NCBI GenBank assembly: GCA_965219035.1
Contig: CBDCMR010000002.1
Span: forward strand, 1 to 64,000
From: CBDCKN01 sp965219035
GTDB taxonomy: Bacteria; Gemmatimonadota; Gemmatimonadetes; Longimicrobiales; Gaopeijiaceae
Length of the DNA: 64,000 bases
Direction: 5' to 3'
Within the stretch, counting starts at the first letter, position 1. Every line of letters begins with the position of its first letter. The notes beneath the pieces are model-generated. The model made no database searches, was not told where the DNA came from, and was given only the letters and a program-made list of their open reading frames with translations. This document shows, piece by piece, positions 52,355 to 63,998 of the stretch. The translations under genes and the position numbers were made by a program.

Positions 52355-53232
52355 GCGAGCGCATCGAATGCCGCTACCACGGGCGCGACTTCACCGCCGC
52401 GGAAATGGCGCTGCTGCGCCGACTGATCGCCGGACCGCCCGCGCTCAACCGCCACGCCCTGTCGAAGGAGTTCTGCCGGCGCATCGGCTGGTTCAAGCCC
52501 GACGGCGGGCTCAAGGACATGATGGCGCGCGTCACCATGCTCGCCATGCACAGCGACGGCCTCATCGTCCTGCCGCCCCCGAAGTGGAGGCAGAAACGAC
52601 CCGGCCCCATCGTCTTCGGACAGGACACCGAACCGCCCCTCTTCCCCCCGCCCACGATCCTCGACGAGGTCCGCCCCCTCGAACTCCGCACCGTCGGCGG
52701 CGGCACCCGACAGGGCAGGCTGTGGAACGAGTTCGTCGCGCGCCACCACTATCTCGGCTACAAGACCCTCGTCGGCGCCCAGATGCGCTACGCCGTCCAC
52801 GACCGCAACGGCTGGCCGCTCGCCATACTCGGCTTCAGCACCGCCGCCTGGTCCCTCGCTCCACGCGACCGCTTCATCGGATGGACCCCGACCCTGCGAA
52901 AGAAGAACCTGCCGCTCGTCATCGACAACCCCAGGTTCCTCATCCTGCCCTGGATCCGCATCCCCAACCTCGGATCCCACATCCTCGCCCTCGTCCGCCG
53001 CCGCCTGCCCCGCGACTGGACCCGCCGCTACAACACCACCCCCGTCCTCATCGAGACCTTCGTTGAGGTCCCCCGCTTCACCGGCGGCGTCTACAGGGCC
53101 TCCGGTTGGATCCGCGTCGGTACCACACGGGGACGAGGGCGCTACGACACCGCCAAGCAGTACGGCAAGCCCACCAAGGATGTCTGGCTCCGCCCGCTCG
53201 CCAAGCACTGGAAGCGCATCCTCAACCGCTGA
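52351..53232 (+). CDS. DUF4338 (DruA-related) protein encoded in the transposon
   Basis: The 293-residue protein has an N-terminal winged-helix-like region (LSKEFCRRIGWFKPDGGLKD, then MMARVTMLAMHSDGLIVLPP). The DUF4338 core contains LWNEFVARHHYLGYKTLVGA, QMRYAVHDRNGWPLAILGFS and WSLAPRDRFIGW. The end is rich in basic and aromatic residues (RYDTAKQYGKPTKDVWLRPL). DUF4338 is the family that includes DruA of the Druantia anti-phage system. Here the gene overlaps the transposase gene by 4 bp and lies between the perfect ends, so it moves with the element. Whether it assists transposition, acts as an accessory DNA-binding factor or gives defence cannot be told from sequence. Confidence 0.85.
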   Translation: MSERIECRYHGRDFTAAEMALLRRLIAGPPALNRHALSKEFCRRIGWFKPDGGLKDMMARVTMLAMHSDGLIVLPPPKWRQKRPGPIVFGQDTEPPLFPPPTILDEVRPLELRTVGGGTRQGRLWNEFVARHHYLGYKTLVGAQMRYAVHDRNGWPLAILGFSTAAWSLAPRDRFIGWTPTLRKKNLPLVIDNPRFLILPWIRIPNLGSHILALVRRRLPRDWTRRYNTTPVLIETFVEVPRFTGGVYRASGWIRVGTTRGRGRYDTAKQYGKPTKDVWLRPLAKHWKRILNR

Positions 53233-53300
53233 GCACCCCCACACATACGATCCGACAACACGACGCTCCCCACGGCTTGGCCGAACAGTTACTCTAGGGG

Positions 53301-54143
53301 TAACCGTTCGGTCAGGCCGTGGGCTGGGCCTCCAGCGGGCCTGCCCTCGATGGCGGCCAAGCAACCGACGAAGTGTCCCCCTTCCACCTCCATGGGGACG
53401 GTCCAGAGAGCCGAGATGCGACCCATGATGTCGCAACGACACGCTCGCTTCGCCCGCCGCGTGACAGGACTTCGCGGCTGGCCATCACTCTCGGTTGTCC
53501 TGTCGTGGGGTGGGCCTGCCGCCGCGTTGGGTTGCTCAAAGCACGACCCCGACTCAACGGGTTTTGATCGCTGCCGTGAAGATGCCGACCGACCGCTTTT
53601 CCACGGCTACGGAGCAGACTGGGGCGAGCTTGAGTGCGGCCTCCCGGATGATGGCGCGGGAGGGGGGGACGCTTGCGGTGCACCGCAACCGCCTGATCCT
53701 ACTGCCCCTGTCGGATTGCTACAGCGATGGAGTCGGGACACGCACGTTCGCGCAGGATACCAAACCGCCGCTGGTTGTGACGCCATCCTCACGGCCCCGC
53801 CGAACGGTTACGAACGGATGTAACTGTTCGGTCAGGCCGTGGGCTGGGCCTCCAGCGGGCCTGCCCTCGATGGCGGCCGAGCAACCGACGAAGTGTCCCC
53901 CTTCCACCTCCATGGGGACGGTCCAGAGAGCCGAGATGCGACCCATGATGTCGCAACGACACGCTCGCTTCGCCCGCCGCGTGACAGGACTTCGCGGCTG
54001 GCCATCACTCTCGGTTGTCCTGTCGTGGTGCGGGCCTGCCGCCGCGTTGGTTGCTCAAAGCACGACCCCGACTCAACGGGTTTTGATCGCTGCGGTGAGG
54101 ATGCCGACCGACCGCTTTTCCACGGCTTGGCCGAACAGTTACC
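53301..54143 (+). mobile_element. Composite of two short elements, copy 1 (next to the IS66 transposon)
   Basis: Element A (53301-53811) begins TAACCGTTCGGTCAGGCCGT and ends CGAACGGTTAC. Element B (53820-54143) begins GTAACTGTTCGGTCAGGCCG and ends GCCGAACAGTTACC. The 8-bp GAACGGAT at 53812-53819 separates them. Both ends resemble those of the IS66 transposon. The right flank is TCTAGGGG (54144-54151), the same 8-mer that flanks the transposon. A and B share about 300 bp; A also carries a DUF4338 fragment. Neither encodes a transposase, so they look non-autonomous. Confidence 0.85.
53636..53800 (+). pseudogene. DUF4338 fragment inside element A, copy 1
   Basis: The frame reads AASRMMAREGGTLAVHRNRL, then ILLPLSDCYSDGVGTRTFAQ and DTKPPLVVTP. 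It lines up with LKDMMARVTMLAMHSDGLIV...FGQDTEPPLFPPP in the intact DUF4338 gene at 52351. Only this N-terminal part is present. The sequence differs enough to come from a different DUF4338 transposon, not from its neighbour. Confidence 0.7.
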
Positions 54144-54151
54144 TCTAGGGG

Positions 54152-54424
54152 CGTCCTCGGCCGCCCCATAGATTCCCGTTCAGGAAGAGGGATTTAATGA
54201 GGGAATTCGGTGGGACTGGTCAGTAATAAAGCCTTATATGACAATAAGTTACAATTGAATTAGCGCGTCTTACGCCTACGCGGCCGGGCCATCGATCCTT
54301 CCAGACTGCCTCGATAGATGACTTAACTCTTTTTATATAAATGATTTGCGTATTCAGTGGCGGTGATCGTCCCCCCATTTAGCCCACCGTTTCTAATGGG
54401 CTGTCAAGGGCCTTTCGTGGACAT
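54152..54424. other. AT-rich interval between the two composites
   Basis: These 273 bp have clearly lower GC than the window, with stretches such as CTTTTTATATAAATGATTTG. No gene or RNA was recognised. This may be the older chromosomal or plasmid DNA into which the elements inserted. Confidence 0.5.
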
Positions 54425-54432
54425 GAACGGAT

Positions 54433-55277
54433 GGTAACCGTTCGGTCAGGCCGTGGGCTGGGCCTCCAGCGGGCCTGCCCTCGATGGCGGCCAAGCAACC
54501 GACGAAGTGTCCCCCTTCCACCTCCATGGGGACGGTCCAGAGAGCCGAGATGCGACCCATGATGTCGCAACGACACGCTCGCTTCGCCCGCCGCGTGACA
54601 GGACTTCGCGGCTGGCCATCACTCTCGGTTGTCCTGTCGTGGGGTGGGCCTGCCGCCGCGTTGGGTTGCTCAAAGCACGACCCCGACTCAACGGGTTTTG
54701 ATCGCTGCCGTGAAGATGCCGACCGACCGCTTTTCCACGGCTACGGAGCAGACTGGGGCGAGCTTGAGTGCGGCCTCCCGGATGATGGCGCGGGAGGGGG
54801 GGACGCTTGCGGTGCACCGCAACCGCCTGATCCTACTGCCCCTGTCGGATTGCTACAGCGATGGAGTCGGGACACGCACGTTCGCGCAGGATACCAAACC
54901 GCCGCTGGTTGTGACGCCATCCTCACGGCCCCGCCGAACGGTTACGAACGGATGTAACTGTTCGGTCAGGCCGTGGGCTGGGCCTCCAGCGGGCCTGCCC
55001 TCGATGGCGGCCGAGCAACCGACGAAGTGTCCCCCTTCCACCTCCATGGGGACGGTCCAGAGAGCCGAGATGCGACCCATGATGTCGCAACGACACGCTC
55101 GCTTCGCCCGCCGCGTGACAGGACTTCGCGGCTGGCCATCACTCTCGGTTGTCCTGTCGTGGTGCGGGCCTGCCGCCGCGTTGGTTGCTCAAAGCACGAC
55201 CCCGACTCAACGGGTTTTGATCGCTGCGGTGAGGATGCCGACCGACCGCTTTTCCACGGCTTGGCCGAACAGTTACC
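54433..55277 (+). mobile_element. Composite of two short elements, copy 2, with triple target repeats
   Basis: This 845-bp block repeats 53301-54143 with a constant offset of 1134 bp and no difference noticed. Element A' is 54433-54945 and element B' is 54954-55277. GAACGGAT occurs at 54425-54432, 54946-54953 and 55278-55285, which is left of A', between A' and B', and right of B'. This is the exact pattern of two related elements stacked on one duplicated 8-bp target. Confidence 0.88.
54770..54934 (+). pseudogene. DUF4338 fragment inside element A', copy 2
   Basis: It has the same translated sequence as the fragment at 53636-53800 (MMAREGGTLAVHRNRLILLP and onward), as expected from the block duplication. 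Confidence 0.7.
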
Positions 55278-55285
55278 GAACGGAT

Positions 55286-55648
55286 TGAACGGACGTGTCA
55301 GCCCCGGATTGCACGCGCCCGAGTCGCCCGAGCGTCCGATGCCCGACGCAGAGAAGCCGCGTGCTGCGGCCGTTCGTGAGACGGACGAAGGGGGTGGGGG
55401 AGTTGGGCCTCTGGAGGAGAAGCTGAGGCAGCCTGCGCAGAGACGCTCGCCGTCCGAACCATCGTCGTCGTTCGAGATGTCGTGACCACTATCGGCTCCG
55501 GACGTGGAGCCGGGGAACGCGGCGGCGGTGTAGGTTCGCATCCTTTCAGGTGGTCGCGGTGGCCGACGCGCTGGTGTTCGAGCACAAGTACACCTCGGGC
55601 GTGATTGCCTAGGCACCGGAGGCCTACGTCGTGGCGTCGGAGTGAGCC
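55286..55648. other. Gene-free interval
   Basis: No supported gene is present in these 363 bp between the stacked elements and the small ORF at 55649. Open frames here show unusual composition, with Arg/Pro/Thr runs typical of non-coding GC-rich DNA. Confidence 0.4.
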
Positions 55649-55870
55649 TCACTCTCGGTACTCGGTGGTGAGCCTATCATACCGCTCTGTCAGGAAACGC
55701 GGTACGTGTTCCCCTCGTGTACTCAAGTACCGACGGAGACCTTCCCTGCCCACCTCCACCCCTTGCATGTCGGGTTCTTCGGCGTCCAAGGACACTAGCT
55801 TGCCACCCCCATAGCGTATCATCGCGTCTAGACCGGATTCAGCAGCATATCCAGCAACGCGAGCGGGCAC
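55649..55870 (-). CDS. Possible small protein downstream of hsdR, 73 aa
   Basis: The frame starts at GTG, 37 bp after the hsdR stop on the same strand. It encodes a balanced, protein-like sequence (DAMIRYGGGKLVSLDAEEPD, then GVEVGREGLRRYLSTRGEHV and PRFLTERYDRLTTEYRE). No motif or family is recognised, and no good ribosome site is seen. It could be the 3' gene of the hsd operon or a fragment. Confidence 0.35.
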   Translation of the reverse strand: MPARVAGYAAESGLDAMIRYGGGKLVSLDAEEPDMQGVEVGREGLRRYLSTRGEHVPRFLTERYDRLTTEYRE

Positions 55871-55907
55871 GGAACTGGGACGTGCCCGAGCCGCTAGGCT
55901 TCTCTCC

Positions 55908-59294
<3,387 letters not shown>

Positions 59295-60269
59295 CCAGGC
59301 TCAGAGGTCCCCACGGAAGGCACGAGATTGTAGAGAGGCGAACAGGGTGTCCAGTTCGGCCAGGTGGGCGCGTTGGCGGGCCTTTTGTTGCTCGACGGAT
59401 TTGACGATCGTGGCGAAGCGAAGTTGAAGTTTGATCGGGGGCTTGATCAACTGCAGGGTCTTGAGCTTCGCTTTGGAGATATTCGGCATTGAGCCGGCTG
59501 AACCGCCCGCAAATTTCTGAATGACCCGGCGCTGCTTCGGCTGGATCAGCAGTTGCCATAAGAAGGTTGGCTTCATTTCGATTCCCGACTTGAGGCGTAG
59601 TCTGAAAATCAAGTCAGAAAGCATGAGTCTCGGCCTCACGTTGTGCACGTAAGCCACTGCGGCAACCAAATCGTGAGTATTTTTCCGCGTGAATAGTAAG
59701 TCCCCCGGAGCAACTTCCAGCTCTAGGCGAGGAGTAAGACTTGGAGGCAGTGCTTTCTGAGCAGATTCATCGAATTCGCACCATGTAACTGCACCCAGCT
59801 TTAGCACTCCCCATTCACCAATAAGTGCTTTTCTGTTTAGGCACTTGGGACTCCAGCCACTGTCAATGTTGTCGAGCCAATTGTCGAACCGATCGATCTC
59901 CCACCCCATGGGATTGGTGACGGGGTCGCCGAACATGTCGAGGAAGGTGGATTGGAGGAGGGTGTCGAGCTGGGCGAGGGCCTCGCGGCGCTTGGCCCGC
60001 AAGGCGTCCGCCGCATCCAGAATCCCCGCGATCCGCTTCTGCTCGTCGAGGGGCGGGAGGGGGATTTGGAGCGAGGCAATGTCGCTTTTCGAGACTTGAA
60101 GAAATGTCGCTCCTCGTCCCTGGGCGCGTAACACGGGGGCGACATGTGAGGTGGTCCTACTTCGTTGGACAGTCCGAGGGCGATCTTAAGGTGGATTCCG
60201 ATGGTCTCCAAAGCCCTCGGGGTCCCGCTTGAGGCCGGGTGTTCTCCTTCGAGCCCGGTTTGAATATAA

Positions 60270-60314
60270 CCTCCGTCTTCCCGTCGGGACTGGTTCCCGA
60301 TGGGAAGACGGAGG
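60270..60314 (-). terminator. Strong hairpin downstream of the IS3 orfB
   Basis: Arms CCTCCGTCTTCCC and GGGAAGACGGAGG, extended by an inner CGGG/CCCG pairing, form a stem of about 19 bp with a 7-base loop. On the minus strand the stem is followed by TTATATTC, which could serve as a terminator tail after orfB. It would also block read-through from hsdS into the element or beyond. Confidence 0.6.
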
Positions 60315-60389
60315 GAAGGGCCGCGCGTAGATCCCGCGACGATCGCAGGCGTCGTTGCGCCGGTTGGGTGGCGTCGCGCCGGATCGTCC

Positions 60390-61205
60390 TCACCACACCT
60401 CCGCGCCTTCGCGATAGGCCTCGCCCGGCGTCCGTCCGCCCAGCGACGAGTGCGGGCGCGCTTCGTTGTAGAAGTCGATCCACGAGCCGATGATGCGTTG
60501 GGCGTCGGGCCCGTCCCGGAGCTCGTAGAGGTACACCGCCTCGTACTTCAGCGACCGCCACAGCCGCTCGATGAAGATGTTGTCGAGGAAGCGGCCCCGG
60601 CCGTCCATCGAGAAGCGCACGCCCGCACCCAGCACCCGGTCGGCGAACGTCTCGCTGGTGAACTGGGAGCCCTGATCCGTATTGAGGATCTCCGGAGCCC
60701 TCCAGCCCAGCGCGTCGTCCAGCGCCTGGACGCAGAACGACGCGTCCATCGTGTTCGACAGCCGCCAGGCGAGCACGTGCCGGGTCGCCCAGTCCATCAC
60801 GGCCACCAGGTAGAAAAACCCTTGCGTCACCGGGACATAGGTGATGTCCGCGCACCACACGTGGTCCGCCCGCGAGATCGTGAGGCCCCGCAGCAGATAG
60901 GGGAAGACCCGGTGCTCCGGACTCGCCACGCTCGTGCGCGGCCGCCGGTAGGTCGCCTCCATCCCCATCAGGCGCATGAGCCGCCGGATCCGGTGCCGGC
61001 CCGCGGCAACGCCCTCGCGGCGCAGATGCCGCATCAGCTGCCGGCTCCCGTAGAACGGATACGCCATGTGGAGCCCGTCCATGCGCCGCATGAGCGCCAG
61101 GTCCTCGGCGCTCTCCCCCTTCGGCCGGTAGTACTGCGACGACCGGCTCACGCCCAGCAGCGCGCACTGCCTCGAAAGACTCAGCGGTCCGTCCCGCTCG
61201 ATCAT
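60390..61205 (-). CDS. IS3-family transposase OrfB
   Basis: This frame contains the catalytic rve domain, with the first Asp in WCADITYVPVTQGF, the second in LNTDQGSQFTS and Glu in NIFIERLWRSLKYE. A preceding HTH_21-like part (GSRQLMRHLRREGVAAGRHR) is present. The frame is open farther upstream and overlaps orfA. A run of seven T on the coding strand at 61253-61247, inside the end of orfA, fits a -1 programmed frameshift giving an OrfAB fusion. ATG 61205 is the first internal start. All catalytic residues are intact. Confidence 0.9.
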   Translation of the reverse strand: MIERDGPLSLSRQCALLGVSRSSQYYRPKGESAEDLALMRRMDGLHMAYPFYGSRQLMRHLRREGVAAGRHRIRRLMRLMGMEATYRRPRTSVASPEHRVFPYLLRGLTISRADHVWCADITYVPVTQGFFYLVAVMDWATRHVLAWRLSNTMDASFCVQALDDALGWRAPEILNTDQGSQFTSETFADRVLGAGVRFSMDGRGRFLDNIFIERLWRSLKYEAVYLYELRDGPDAQRIIGSWIDFYNEARPHSSLGGRTPGEAYREGAEVW

Positions 61206-61225
61206 CCGCCCCCGCTCCGCCCGGC

Positions 61226-61513
61226 TCAGCGCTTGAGCCCGCGCCGAAAAAAATCCCGCTCGACCGTGAGCTCCCCGATCTTGGCGTGCAGGTCCCGGAT
61301 CTTCGCCTCGTGCTCCAGGGCGGCCTTGCGGCCCGCGCCCCCGGCAAACACCTCCGGCAGCCCTTCGAGCAGCTGCCGCTTCCATGTGGTCACCTGGTTC
61401 GGATGAAGCTCGTGCCGCGCCGCGATCGCCTGCACGCTGTCCCGCTCGCGCAGCGCCTCGAGCGCTACCCGTGCCTTGAACTCCGCCGTGAACCGCCGTC
61501 TCTTCCTGGCCAT
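61226..61513 (-). CDS. IS3-family OrfA (helix-turn-helix subunit)
   Basis: The 95-residue protein has MARKRRRFTAEFKARVALEA, then AIAARHELHPNQVTTWKRQL, an HTH typical of IS3 OrfA. A leucine zipper follows (LEHEAKIRDLHAKIGELTVE). GGAGGCACCGAG precedes the ATG. The end RDFFRRGLKR contains the T7 run where a -1 frameshift can fuse it to OrfB. Confidence 0.9.
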   Translation of the reverse strand: MARKRRRFTAEFKARVALEALRERDSVQAIAARHELHPNQVTTWKRQLLEGLPEVFAGGAGRKAALEHEAKIRDLHAKIGELTVERDFFRRGLKR

Positions 61514-61906
61514 CTCGGTGCCTCCTCTTCCGCTCTGGAATCCACCTTAACGACCTGTCCAAAAAACCGGGACCACCTCAATGATCAAGCCAATGCCCGA
61601 GGTAGGCTTGGCTCAAGTCGGCGTCTTTGGCTCTTAGCCCAGCCACTCCGCGCCCAAGACAGTACTCTTTGTCTGACCAATTTCGGTCGCCTATCGTCGC
61701 GCGGATGCACAGGATGAGGTCACCGGGCCGTGACAGCTTCGTTGGGGCATCCGTGTATTTCTTTGGCGCAGGAGTTAGTTCACCGAAGTCCCCGGCTCCA
61801 GCAATCAATGGATAACCACTTCTCGTAGTATTGTAGCTATCACCCTTCGGCGCTTGCCCCATTGATATGTCGCACACAGCGGAGAGGTTTTTCGTGAGGG
61901 ATACAC

Positions 61907-63394
61907 TCATCCCAACATCCCCTCCAACTCCACCCGCCCCTCCGCGATCTCCGCCTCCAGCTTCCCCAACCGCTTCAGGATCACCATCGGTGGGTCGTAC
62001 TCCACTGCCTCGTACTCCAGCTCCTTGTAGCGGTTGATGGACAGGTCATAGTCGTTGCCCGCGATCTCGGCCTTGGGCACGAGGAAGCTCTGGTCGGTCC
62101 GTGCCCGCTTGAGCTCCGCCTTGCGGTTTTGCCAGCGGGCGAGAATGTCGGCAAGATCGCTCTTCTCCGGCTGCGGCGTGCGCTTGTCATCGAGCGAGTA
62201 GCCGTCCGCCTGCATGTCGTAGAACCAGACGTGGTCCGTGCCGCCGGAGTTGGTCTTGGTGAAGAGCAGGATGGCGGTGGAGACCCCGGCGTAGGGTTTG
62301 AAGACGCCGGAGGGCATGGAGACGATGGCGTCGAGCTTCTGCTCCTCGACCAAGATCGTGCGCAGGGTCCTGTGCGCCTTGCTCGATCCGAAGAGCACGC
62401 CGTCGGGCACGATGACGGCGGCGCGTCCTCCTGTCTGGAGCAGGCGGAGGAACAGGGCAAGAAACAGTAACTCGGTCTTCTTTGTCTTGACGATCTGCTG
62501 CAGATCCTTGGCGGTGGACTCATAGTCGAGGCTTCCCGCAAACGGCGGATTGGCGAGGACCAGGGAGTACTTCTCCGCATCATCCTCGTCGGTCTGGGCC
62601 AGCGAGTCCTTGTAGCGGATGTCTGGGTTCTCCACGCCGTGCAGCAGCATGTTCATGCTGCCGATGCGCAGCATGGTGTTGTCGAAGTCGTAGCCGTGGA
62701 ACGTGCCCTCGCGAAGGCGGTGGCGTGCCGCGGCGTCCTTGTAGATGGTGTCGCTACGGTACTCCCCCAGGTGCTCAAACGCGGCAACAAGGAAGCCCGC
62801 CGTGCCGCAGGCCGGGTCGCAGATCACGTCCTTGGGCGTCGGGGCGGTCATGTCCACCATCAGACGGATGATGTGGCGCGGCGTGCGGAACTGGCCGTTC
62901 TGTCCGGCGGTGGCAATCTTGCTGAGCATGTACTCGTAGAGGTCGCCCTTGGTGTCGCTGTCGGCCATGTCGATGCCGTCGAGTTGGTCGACCACGTTGG
63001 CCAACACACGGGCCGTGGGCATCATGAAGAGGGCATCCTTCATGTGGTGGCTGTATGTCGAGCCCCCCTCGCCGGCGTTGGCCTCGCCCTTCTGCCCGAG
63101 CGACTTGATGAAGGGGAACACCCCGTCTCGCACCGTCTCGAACAGCTGCTCGGGAGCGGCGTCCTTGAAACGCGACCAGCGCAGCCTGTCCTGGTCGGCG
63201 CCGAAGACCGGCTCCTGGATGGGTGTGCCGGTGCGCGCGGCCTTGCGCTCCTTAAGGGTGTGTAGTTCGTCGAGCCGCTTGATGAAGAGCAGGTAGGTGA
63301 GCTGCTCGATGACCGAGAGCGGATTCGAGATGCCGCCAGACCACATCGTGTCCCAGATGCTGTCGATTTTGGATTTGAGTGCGCCTGTAATCAT
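61907..63394 (-). CDS. hsdM: Type I methyltransferase subunit M (HsdM), second system
   Basis: The 495-residue protein starts MITGALKSKIDSIWDTMWSG, typical of the EcoKI/EcoEI-like HsdM group. The methylase core has DPACGTAGFL at 193-202 and NPPFAG at 282-287. The C-terminal tail (VILKRLGKLEAEIAEGRVEL) forms a helix for HsdS contact. The stop overlaps the hsdS start by 4 bp. All motifs are intact, but it can methylate its normal target only if HsdS is functional. Confidence 0.94.
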   Translation of the reverse strand: MITGALKSKIDSIWDTMWSGGISNPLSVIEQLTYLLFIKRLDELHTLKERKAARTGTPIQEPVFGADQDRLRWSRFKDAAPEQLFETVRDGVFPFIKSLGQKGEANAGEGGSTYSHHMKDALFMMPTARVLANVVDQLDGIDMADSDTKGDLYEYMLSKIATAGQNGQFRTPRHIIRLMVDMTAPTPKDVICDPACGTAGFLVAAFEHLGEYRSDTIYKDAAARHRLREGTFHGYDFDNTMLRIGSMNMLLHGVENPDIRYKDSLAQTDEDDAEKYSLVLANPPFAGSLDYESTAKDLQQIVKTKKTELLFLALFLRLLQTGGRAAVIVPDGVLFGSSKAHRTLRTILVEEQKLDAIVSMPSGVFKPYAGVSTAILLFTKTNSGGTDHVWFYDMQADGYSLDDKRTPQPEKSDLADILARWQNRKAELKRARTDQSFLVPKAEIAGNDYDLSINRYKELEYEAVEYDPPMVILKRLGKLEAEIAEGRVELEGMLG

Positions 63395-63404
63395 GCAAAT
63401 CCCC

Positions 63405-63720
63405 TTACTGTCTCAGTCTGGCCGAGCGTTGAATGGCATAGAACACTTCGATATATAGTCGAACAACTCCCGCCGAGCGGGCAACTGCTCCTGGCGCTGG
63501 GCCTGCTGGCCGACGGAGCGCTCGTCGAGATCGACGCGACGCCCGAGATCGGCAAGCCCGGCGGCGCGGGCGATGGCGTAGATGGCGGCGGCAACAGCCG
63601 CACGGGCCCAGGGTGAGGTGCAAGACGGTGGAAGTTCCGTAGTCGGCGAGGATCACGGGCCAGAACGGCCCGACGTAGGCGCGGCGCATGAACTGCTCCG
63701 GATAGCACGCACTCTGACCG
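63405..63720 (-). pseudogene. Decayed copy of the conjugative-element membrane protein
   Basis: The minus strand reads RRAYVGPFWPVILADYGTST then VLHLTLG, which aligns with LEYLAPYWPLLLAEHGVLLALHLAL of the gene at 34974. After a frameshift it continues AIYAIARAAGLADLGRRVDL followed by DERSV. At least one frameshift inactivates it. It shows that a related element once ended or inserted here. Confidence 0.6.
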
Positions 63721-63904
63721 ACCCCTCAGGCCTCCCTGGGAGCCGCTTGAGGGCGCCCGCTGGCGGAGCACGGTCCGCCTCCCGTACGTCGCTGGAACCT
63801 CTGGGACATCGCCGTTTTGCCCGTTGTTGACAGGGCCTGAAGCGGGCTCCTCAATGTACGGGTATGGAGATTCTGACGGCCCAGGGTTCCCAGCGCCGGG
63901 GGCT

Positions 63905-63998
63905 GTTTGGCGCACTTAAGGTGCGTAAGCCAGCCCACGCAATGTTAAACATTGCGACCTGGCGAGGGGATGCTGCGCTCCCCTTCGATCCCCCAGCT
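63905..63998 (-). other. oriT-like hairpin region, copy 3
   Basis: Read on the minus strand: GGGGGATCGAAGGGGAGC, CATCCCCTCGCCAG, a near-perfect inner palindrome around CGCAATGTTTAACATTGCG, then GGGCTGGCTTACGCAC. Landmarks and order match the copies at 3150 and 37150. A further dyad CGCACTTAAGGTGCG lies at 63911-63925. Genes using it, if any, would lie beyond the window. Confidence 0.45.

Larger units (their letters stand above)
50057..53292 (+). mobile_element. IS66-type transposon carrying a DUF4338 gene, complete
   Basis: The element is 3236 bp. Its ends are a perfect 46-bp inverted repeat (50057-50102 and 53247-53292) starting GTAACTGTTCGGCCAAGCCG. It is flanked by an 8-bp target duplication, TCTAGGGG, at 50049-50056 and 53293-53300. 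GTAA ends and 8-bp duplications are hallmarks of the IS66 family. It contains two genes that overlap by 4 bp: a TnpC-like transposase and a DUF4338 protein. The tnpA and tnpB genes usual in IS66 are absent. Perfect ends and duplication indicate a recent insertion. Confidence 0.93.
60147..61580 (-). mobile_element. IS3-family insertion sequence inside hsdS, complete
   Basis: The element is 1434 bp. Its ends are imperfect inverted repeats: TGAGGTGGTCCTACTTCGTT on the left and, read inward, TGAGGTGGTCCCGGTTTTTT on the right. A 3-bp duplication ATG flanks it (60144-60146 and 61581-61583), as usual for IS3. Both orfA and orfB are intact. A solo copy of its left end lies at 38177-38229. Confidence 0.93.
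59301..61910 (-). pseudogene. hsdS: Type I specificity subunit (HsdS), interrupted by an IS3 element
   Basis: The 5' part (61910-61581) encodes MSVSLTKNLSAVCDISMGQA to SQAYLGHWLDH. The 3' part (60143-59301) resumes VLRAQGRGATFLQVSKSDIA and carries the conserved helix PLPPLDEQKRIAGILDAADA, recognition domain 2 and a second helical end (IVKSVEQQKARQRAHLAEL). Removing 60147-61580 and one copy of the ATG duplication joins the frames into one 390-residue HsdS. The start overlaps the hsdM stop by 4 bp. As it stands, the second type I system lacks a full specificity subunit. Precise excision would restore it. Confidence 0.9.

Noticed and set aside
52351..53232. A Druantia defence locus
   Set aside because: Only a DUF4338 gene is present; no DruE-type helicase or other Druantia gene is nearby, and the gene lies inside a transposon.
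53319..55485. Several identical 60-220-codon frames in the stacked elements
   Set aside because: They recur only because the DNA is duplicated. Apart from the DUF4338 fragment, they show no family and begin inside the inverted ends.
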